11,415 nucleotides of DNA from Saprospiraceae bacterium. GTDB taxonomy: Bacteria; Bacteroidota; Bacteroidia; Chitinophagales; Saprospiraceae. The position numbers and the translations under genes are program-made. The stretch spans positions 1-11,415 of the forward strand of contig JABWAJ010000129.1 of assembly GCA_013361075.1 (NCBI GenBank). Direction: 5' to 3'. This document shows, one piece after another, positions 7,713 through 11,415 of this stretch. Under the pieces are notes generated by a model. The model had not been told where the DNA came from and made no database searches. It saw nothing but the letters and a program-made list of their open reading frames with translations. Position 1 is the first letter of the stretch. Each line of letters opens with the position of its first letter.

Positions 7713-8975
7713 TTACCCCGGCTCCAGTTCAGTTGCCTCTTCCAGCATACCGGCCGCTACCGTATCATAGGTGTTTTCGTTCACGAGGATGAATCCGCCG
7801 CTATGCCGGTTTTGCTTGTACGCATCAAAAACTAAAGGCTGGGCCGTTTTCAGGCGAACCAATCCGATGTCGTTGAGTTCCAGTTTGTCATCTGAAAGGT
7901 GTTCAAATGTGTGCACATCAATCCGGTATTCGATGGACTTCACTATGGCCTTAACCGTTGCCGCATGCTGACGCAGCAACAGCCGGTCGCCGGGGCGTAG
8001 CGGGCGTTCGTTCATCCAGCACAAGGTGGCTTCCAGGTCCCGGGAAACAATGGGCTGTGCATCAAAGCGTGCAATGGTATCTCCCCGGGAAATGTCAATA
8101 TCATGGGCAAGGTGCAATACAAGGGGTTGGGGGGCAAATGCTTCTTCTACCTGTACCTGATTGACCTCAATGGCTACAATTTCCGTTTCAATCCCGGCAG
8201 GCAGCACCAGAACGCGGTCGCCACGACGAAAACTCCCGCTACGGAGGCTCCCGGCATAACCCCGGTAATCGTGCCATTCATTGGACTTAGGCCGGATCAC
8301 GTATTGCACCTGAAAACGGGGCGCATCACTGGCCGCTTCCGGCTCAATTTCAACCGTTTCGAGGTGTTCGAGCAGGGTGGGCCCGAGGTACCAGGGCATG
8401 TTGGCAGAGGGTTGCACCACATTATCGCCGGCCAGGGCGCTGATTGGGATGAAGGTGATGTTGCGGAGCTTCAGTTTTTCAGCGAGTTCCTGATAGGCTG
8501 CTGCAATTTTATAGAAGTGCTCCTCACTGTAGTCTAAAAGATCTAATTTATTGACAGCCAGTACGATTTGGGGTATCCCCATCAGAGAGGCCACCAGACT
8601 GTGCCGGTGTGTTTGTTCTACCACACCCTGTCTGGCATCTACGAGGATGATGGCCAGGTCCGCATTTGAGGCCCCGGTTACCATATTCCGGGTATATTGC
8701 ACGTGGCCGGGCGCATCGGCAATGATGAATTTCCGGCGGGTCGTAGAGAAGTATTTGTAGGCCACATCAATGGTGATGCCCTGTTCGCGTTCTGCGCGCA
8801 GGCCATCGGTCAGCAATGACAAATCGAGTTCGCCATCTGCTTTATTGCGGCTTTGGCGTTCCAATGTTTCCAAAATATCGTGCGATACGGCATTGGAATC
8901 GTAGAGTAGCCGGCCAATGAGGGTGCTCTTTCCATCGTCAACACTTCCGGCAGTAATAAATTTCAAAATATTCAT
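7713..8975 (-). CDS. cysN: Sulfate adenylyltransferase subunit 1 (GTPase)
   Basis: A 420-residue EF-Tu-like GTPase that couples GTP hydrolysis to APS formation by CysD. GTPase motifs are the P-loop GSVDDGKST at 10-18, the switch I Thr in GITID near 68, DAPGH at 87-91 and NKLD at 142-145. EF-Tu-like beta-barrel domains 2 and 3 follow. It is shorter than E. coli CysN (about 475 residues), and the C-terminus shows no APS kinase (CysC) domain of the NodQ type. The ATG at 8975 gives the usual MNILKFITAGSVDD beginning; the open frame to 8996 starts at TTG. It lies 48 bp after cysD. Confidence 0.95.
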   Translation of the reverse strand: MNILKFITAGSVDDGKSTLIGRLLYDSNAVSHDILETLERQSRNKADGELDLSLLTDGLRAEREQGITIDVAYKYFSTTRRKFIIADAPGHVQYTRNMVTGASNADLAIILVDARQGVVEQTHRHSLVASLMGIPQIVLAVNKLDLLDYSEEHFYKIAAAYQELAEKLKLRNITFIPISALAGDNVVQPSANMPWYLGPTLLEHLETVEIEPEAASDAPRFQVQYVIRPKSNEWHDYRGYAGSLRSGSFRRGDRVLVLPAGIETEIVAIEVNQVQVEEAFAPQPLVLHLAHDIDISRGDTIARFDAQPIVSRDLEATLCWMNERPLRPGDRLLLRQHAATVKAIVKSIEYRIDVHTFEHLSDDKLELNDIGLVRLKTAQPLVFDAYKQNRHSGGFILVNENTYDTVAAGMLEEATELEPG

Positions 8976-9023
8976 GATCAGCAATTTGTAATGCAATACA
9001 TCAGTTAAACCTGTCCTTCTGCG

Positions 9024-9932
9024 CTAGAAATAGCCGTTTTTTTTGCGGTCTTCCATGGCAGCTTCAGACAGGCGGTCGTCGAGTCGGGTAGCGCCCCGCT
9101 CAGATATTTTTGCTATCAGGATTTCCTGAATGATGTCGTCAACTGTTGTCGCCGGACTTTCCACAGCGGCCGTACAAGTGGCATCCCCAACGGTGCGGAA
9201 ACGAACATCGCGTACAGCAATTTCATCTTCCGGTTCGAGGTTGATGTGCTCCGTGATGGCCAGCAATTGGCCGGCAGGCGTGACCACGCAGTTGCGGCGG
9301 TGGGAAAAATAAATTTCGGGCAAGGCGATATTTTCCTGCTGGATATAACTCCACACATCCAGTTCTGTCCAGTTAGAAATGGGGAAAACCCGAACGTTCT
9401 CTCCTTTCCGGATGCTGCCGTTGTAGATGTCCCAAAGCTCGGGGCGCTGCCGTTTGGGGTCCCACTGGCCAAACTCATCCCGAACGCTGAAAATGCGCTC
9501 TTTGGCCCGCGCTTTTTCTTCATCGCGTCGGGCGCCGCCAATACAGGCATCAAATTCAAATTCTTCAATCACTTCCAGCAAGGTGTAAGTTTGCAGGGCA
9601 TTCCGGCTCGGGAATTTACCTGTGGCATCTTTCAGCCCCTGCCGACGGATGGTATCTTCTACATGGCGTACGATGAGCCGTTCGCCAAAACGGGCCGCCA
9701 GTTCATCGCGATAGCGGATGACCTCTGGAAAATTGTGCCCCGTGTCAATGTGCACCAACGGAAACGGCAGTTTGCCAGGTCGAAAAGCCTTGAGCGCCAG
9801 GTGAACCAGGGTGATGGAGTCCTTACCGCCGGAAAACAGGAGGGCCGGACGTTCAAATTGTCCGGCTACTTCCCGAAGGATGTGAATGGCCTGAGCTTCT
9901 AAGTGATCGAGGTAATCGAAGTGCGTTGACAT
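9024..9932 (-). CDS. cysD: Sulfate adenylyltransferase subunit 2
   Basis: A 302-residue PP-loop nucleotide alpha-hydrolase family enzyme, the catalytic subunit that adenylates sulfate to APS with ATP. It shows the PP-loop SGGKDS at 34-39, HIDTGHNFPEV at 61-71, GGARRDEEKARAKERIFS at 132-149 and the typical C-terminal RKKNGYF. The length matches E. coli CysD (302). The start is the ATG at 9932, giving the usual LDHLEAQAIHILREV beginning. It lies 32 bp after cysH and 48 bp before its partner cysN. Confidence 0.96.
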   Translation of the reverse strand: MSTHFDYLDHLEAQAIHILREVAGQFERPALLFSGGKDSITLVHLALKAFRPGKLPFPLVHIDTGHNFPEVIRYRDELAARFGERLIVRHVEDTIRRQGLKDATGKFPSRNALQTYTLLEVIEEFEFDACIGGARRDEEKARAKERIFSVRDEFGQWDPKRQRPELWDIYNGSIRKGENVRVFPISNWTELDVWSYIQQENIALPEIYFSHRRNCVVTPAGQLLAITEHINLEPEDEIAVRDVRFRTVGDATCTAAVESPATTVDDIIQEILIAKISERGATRLDDRLSEAAMEDRKKNGYF

Positions 9933-9964
9933 GTAATATTTTGTTTTTATTGAAAATCAATGAA

Positions 9965-10693
9965 TTATTGTGATGCATGAACATGCAGTCCACATTCTTT
10001 TTTAGAAGCATCTTCCCACCACCAGCGGCCTGCCCTAAAGTCTTCTCCTTCCCGGATAGCCCGGGTACACGGCGCGCAGCCAATGCTGACAAACCCTTTG
10101 TCGTGGAGCGGATTGTAGGGAATGCTGAACTGGCGTACATAAGCGCGTACTTCCTCAAAACTCCAGTGGAACAGGGGATGAAATTTTATGAGTTGGTGGG
10201 CTTCATCCCATTCAAGGTCAGTCATGTCGTGGCGGTTGGGCGATTGCTCTGCCCGGATACCGGTTATCCAGAGTTGCTTTCCCTTCAGGGCACGGCCAAG
10301 GGGCTCTACCTTTCGGATATAGCAGCATTCTTTGCGATTGTCTACAGATTGATAAAAACTGTTGGGGCCTTTGTCAGTGAGGAGGTTTTGGATGGCGGCA
10401 GGCTGCGGAAAATAGGTTCTGATTGGTTTTTTGTAACGTTCGAGTGTGCGCGACCAGGTGGCGTAAGTTTCCTGAAAATTTCGACCGGTATCTAATGTAA
10501 AAACCTGAATCGGCAGGTCGTTTTCGAAAATCAGGTGGGTAATGAGTTGGTCTTCGATGCCGAAACTGGTTGAAAAAACAGCACTGTCCGGAAATTTATC
10601 TGCAAGCAGGAGTAAGTCTGCCAGGGGCGTTCTGCGTTGCTGCTCGTGCAGGCTCGCTGCCAAATCGGGAAGTATGTGTTTAGAAAATTTCAT
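9965..10693 (-). CDS. cysH: Assimilatory APS reductase, [4Fe-4S] type
   Basis: A 242-residue reductase that converts adenylyl sulfate to sulfite and AMP using thioredoxin-type electrons. The Fe-S ligand set of APS reductases is complete: C123 and C124 (KECCYIRK) and C206 and C209 (GCAPCTRAI). The catalytic cysteine is C234 in KKECGLHVH. The 25-residue gap between the last ligand and the catalytic Cys matches my recollection of the Pseudomonas enzyme. PAPS reductases lack the CC/CxxC pairs, so APS is the likely substrate, which fits the lack of an APS kinase gene here. The start is the ATG at 10693 (MKFSKHILPDL). The upstream extension to a TTG at 10726 would run into the terminator hairpin and is rejected. 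This is the first structural gene after the attenuator. Confidence 0.95.
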   Translation of the reverse strand: MKFSKHILPDLAASLHEQQRRTPLADLLLLADKFPDSAVFSTSFGIEDQLITHLIFENDLPIQVFTLDTGRNFQETYATWSRTLERYKKPIRTYFPQPAAIQNLLTDKGPNSFYQSVDNRKECCYIRKVEPLGRALKGKQLWITGIRAEQSPNRHDMTDLEWDEAHQLIKFHPLFHWSFEEVRAYVRQFSIPYNPLHDKGFVSIGCAPCTRAIREGEDFRAGRWWWEDASKKECGLHVHASQ

Positions 10694-10718
10694 ACGTGCT
10701 AATGGATGTGGAACGGAT

Positions 10719-10760
10719 AAAAACAAAAAGCCCTTCGGAGCATTACCGAAGGGCTTTTTG
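10719..10760 (-). terminator. Intrinsic terminator in the leader, the proposed attenuator of the cys operon
   Basis: Read on the minus strand there is a perfect 15-bp stem (arms 10760-10746 and 10738-10724) with a 7-nt loop, including the pair GCCCTTCGG/CCGAAGGGC. The 3' arm runs into a T-rich tract, TTTTTGTTTTT, ending at 10719. It stands 26 nt upstream of the cysH ATG, downstream of the operon promoter and after the leader peptide stop (10790). The preceding gene already has its own terminator at 11079-11114, so this one most likely controls read-through into cysH. Confidence 0.9.
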
Positions 10761-10834
10761 TGCTGAAAAGCAATTTATTGATTGAAATCTTAGGACCGGT
10801 ATTTCATCAAAATTGCGTTGCAGCCGCTTCGGTA
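10744..10834 (-). promoter_or_regulatory. Predicted antiterminator: leader segment pairing with the terminator 5' arm
   Basis: The leader segment 10834-10822 (TACCGAAGCGGCT) is complementary to 10755-10744 (AGCCCTTCGGTA), the 5' half of the terminator. There are 8 bp, one bulged C, then 4 bp. Forming this duplex would dismantle the terminator stem. The upstream strand lies inside the leader peptide ORF, starting 12 nt after the sixth Cys codon, which is where a ribosome stalled on the Cys run would leave the RNA exposed. Confidence 0.75.
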
Positions 10835-10894
10835 CAGCCGGGCGGAACAACAGCAACAACAACAAGCCATGAATGAAATATTGGTCGAATTCAT
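10790..10894 (-). CDS. Cysteine-rich leader peptide of the sulfate assimilation operon
   Basis: This 34-codon ORF runs from an ATG at 10894 to a TAA at 10792-10790. Its core reads MACCCCCCSARLYRSGC: six consecutive Cys codons (TGT TGT TGT TGC TGT TGT, 10864-10847) and a seventh Cys at residue 25. An in-frame TAA lies 12 nt upstream, so the ORF can only start at this ATG or at the second in-frame ATG (residue 9, 10870). The promoter's -7 box ends 4 nt before the first ATG, so translation is probably leaderless. The ORF sits between the promoter and a terminator ahead of cysH. The likely role, by analogy with Trp, His and other amino acid leader peptides, is to make ribosomes stall when charged Cys-tRNA is low. 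The product need not have a function of its own. A six-Cys run occurring by chance in this exact place is unlikely, but translation is not proven. Confidence 0.85.
   Translation of the reverse strand: MNSTNISFMACCCCCCSARLYRSGCNAILMKYRS
10817..10857 (-). promoter_or_regulatory. Predicted anti-antiterminator hairpin involving the Cys codons
   Basis: Within the leader ORF, GTTGC (10857-10853) and CCGC (10845-10842) can pair with GCAAC (10821-10817) and GCGG (10827-10824). A further CGG/CCG pair is possible in the loop. The 5' strand is the Cys codon run and the 3' strand overlaps the antiterminator segment, so the two folds exclude each other. The stem is interrupted by an asymmetric internal loop and its stability was not computed. 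Confidence 0.55.
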
Positions 10895-10898
10895 GCCG

Positions 10899-10929
10899 CA
10901 AACTTATGGGATCCGAAAACACAATGCAA
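10899..10929 (-). promoter_or_regulatory. Bacteroidota-type promoter of the cys operon
   Basis: The -7 box TAAGTTTG (10906-10899) matches the Bacteroidota consensus TAnnTTTG. A -33 TTG (10929-10927) lies 20 nt upstream, within the usual spacing. Counting from these boxes places the transcription start at about 10894, at or within a few bases of the leader peptide ATG. It is the best match to this consensus that I saw between the upstream terminator and cysH. Confidence 0.7.
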
Positions 10930-11078
10930 TAGGCAGGGGCATTTGTTTTTAAAATTTAACAATTTGGTAATAAAAACTGCAGTTTTTTCAAGAAGCAGGG
11001 GGCTTTGTTAAAGAATTGCCAATGAAGCTTTTATTTTAATTTTTTGAGAAAGAACGGCCCGGCCTTCCGATCCAAATG
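10930..11078. other. Non-coding upstream region of the cys operon
   Basis: This AT-rich stretch lies between the terminator of the upstream T9SS gene and the cys promoter. I see no ORF of note, no tRNA and no riboswitch signature. It contains a 16-bp perfect palindrome (10972-10987), listed separately, and could hold activator or repressor sites. Confidence 0.5.
10972..10987. promoter_or_regulatory. 16-bp perfect palindrome upstream of the cys promoter
   Basis: AAAAACTG/CAGTTTTT is a perfect dyad centred about 85 nt upstream of the predicted transcription start. The spacing is compatible with an activator site, but A/T runs make short palindromes common in such DNA. No regulator gene is present in the window. 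Confidence 0.3.
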
Positions 11079-11114
11079 AAAAAGCCGGAATCACAAGAGC
11101 GATTCCGGCTTTTT
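11079..11114 (-). terminator. Intrinsic terminator of the T9SS-cargo gene
   Basis: A perfect 14-bp stem (11079-11092 with 11101-11114, core GCCGGAATC/GATTCCGGC) closes an 8-nt loop and is flanked by A5 and T5. It begins 28 nt after the stop codon of the upstream gene. Because of the symmetrical A and T runs it could work in both directions. It insulates the cys operon from the upstream gene. Confidence 0.9.
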
Positions 11115-11142
11115 CCGGCAAAAATAGTTTTTGTTCAGTAAG

Positions 11143-11415
11143 CTATCGCTTACTCAGTCGCTGTGTTGCAAGGATTTTTTCGTCTTTGCCCCGCAACTGA
11201 ACCAGATAGATACCTTTGGGAAGGTCTTCTACCGAATATTTCTGATTTTTCTCATAGATGAAATTTTTCATTTCTCTGCCTACAAGATTATAAACATGGA
11301 TGCCCTGTACGGATTCGTTATCACTCAGGCTGAAATACATGGTTGCAGGATTGGGGAAAACGCGCAACTCCACCGATTCTGATCCTCCTGTGCGCTTAAT
11401 GCTCAAACGGTCGCT
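11143..11415 (-). CDS. C-terminal end of a secreted protein with a type IX secretion (type A) sorting domain; 5' part outside the window
   Basis: The frame is open to the right edge and ends at a TAG (11145-11143), so only about 90 C-terminal residues are visible. They form a T9SS C-terminal sorting domain: VFPNPATMYFSLS, then GIHVYNLVGREMKNF, then DLPKGIYLVQLRGKDEK, ending ATQRLSKR. In Bacteroidota this beta-sandwich tag directs proteins through the T9SS, is removed, and often leads to cell-surface attachment. No ATG is visible in the frame; the codon at 11406 is TTG and is taken as internal leucine. The function of the cargo part is outside the window. It has its own terminator and appears unrelated to the sulfur genes. 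Confidence 0.9.
   Translation of the reverse strand, partial: SDRLSIKRTGGSESVELRVFPNPATMYFSLSDNESVQGIHVYNLVGREMKNFIYEKNQKYSVEDLPKGIYLVQLRGKDEKILATQRLSKR

Noticed and set aside
9246..9902. 218-residue ORF on the plus strand
   Set aside because: It is antisense to cysD, which is complete and of standard length.
9977..10495. 172-residue ORF on the plus strand
   Set aside because: It is antisense to cysH, which has all expected cysteine motifs in the minus frame.
10694..10726. Longer CysH starting at the TTG at 10726
   Set aside because: It would place the start codon inside the terminator stem and adds 11 residues (MFLSVPHPLAR) that I do not recognise from the family; the ATG at 10693 gives the normal beginning.
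10694..10894. SAM-I or other riboswitch in the cysH leader
   Set aside because: A terminator just before a sulfur operon first suggested an S-box riboswitch. The leader lacks the conserved SAM-I core elements and is instead largely filled by the Cys-rich ORF and its pairings.

Overview
The window is most likely from a member of the Bacteroidota, possibly a Saprospiria/Lewinella-type genome of medium GC content. The reasons are a type IX secretion (T9SS) C-terminal sorting domain at the right edge, a promoter of the Bacteroidota -33/-7 type (TTG, 20 nt, TAAGTTTG), and start codons without clear Shine-Dalgarno sequences. The genus is inference.

Every gene is on the minus strand, so the window reads right to left. 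At 11415-11143 is the 3' end of a gene for a secreted T9SS cargo protein, closed by a strong intrinsic terminator at 11079-11114. About 150 bases without a gene follow, then a promoter at 10899-10929 and a long leader (about 10894-10694). Eight genes then run as one apparent operon: cysH (Fe-S APS reductase), cysD and cysN (ATP sulfurylase), cobA (uroporphyrinogen-III methyltransferase), cysJ (sulfite reductase flavoprotein), a chrA-family transporter, cysI (sulfite reductase hemoprotein), and a fusion of a precorrin-2 dehydrogenase domain with a TSUP (TauE/SafE) membrane transporter. Gaps between genes are 30-101 bp, and the last two genes overlap by 23 bp. I see no gene in 1-212.

Together the genes form an assimilatory sulfate reduction pathway. 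CysDN makes APS, and CysH reduces APS directly to sulfite; no APS kinase is seen and CysH carries the APS-reductase Fe-S cysteines. CysIJ reduces sulfite to sulfide. CobA and the fusion's N-terminal domain supply the siroheme that CysI needs. ChrA and the TSUP half are two candidate sulfur oxyanion transporters.

The most interesting element is the leader. It encodes a 34-residue peptide (10894-10790) with six consecutive cysteine codons. A perfect 15-bp intrinsic terminator (10760-10719) lies between this peptide and cysH. A segment inside the peptide ORF just after the Cys run (10834-10822) can pair over 12 bp, with one bulged base, with the 5' arm of the terminator. The Cys run itself can pair with the same region. 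This is the layout of a classical ribosome-mediated attenuator, here apparently sensing Cys-tRNA and controlling sulfate assimilation. The promoter position suggests the leader peptide may be translated from a leaderless or nearly leaderless mRNA.
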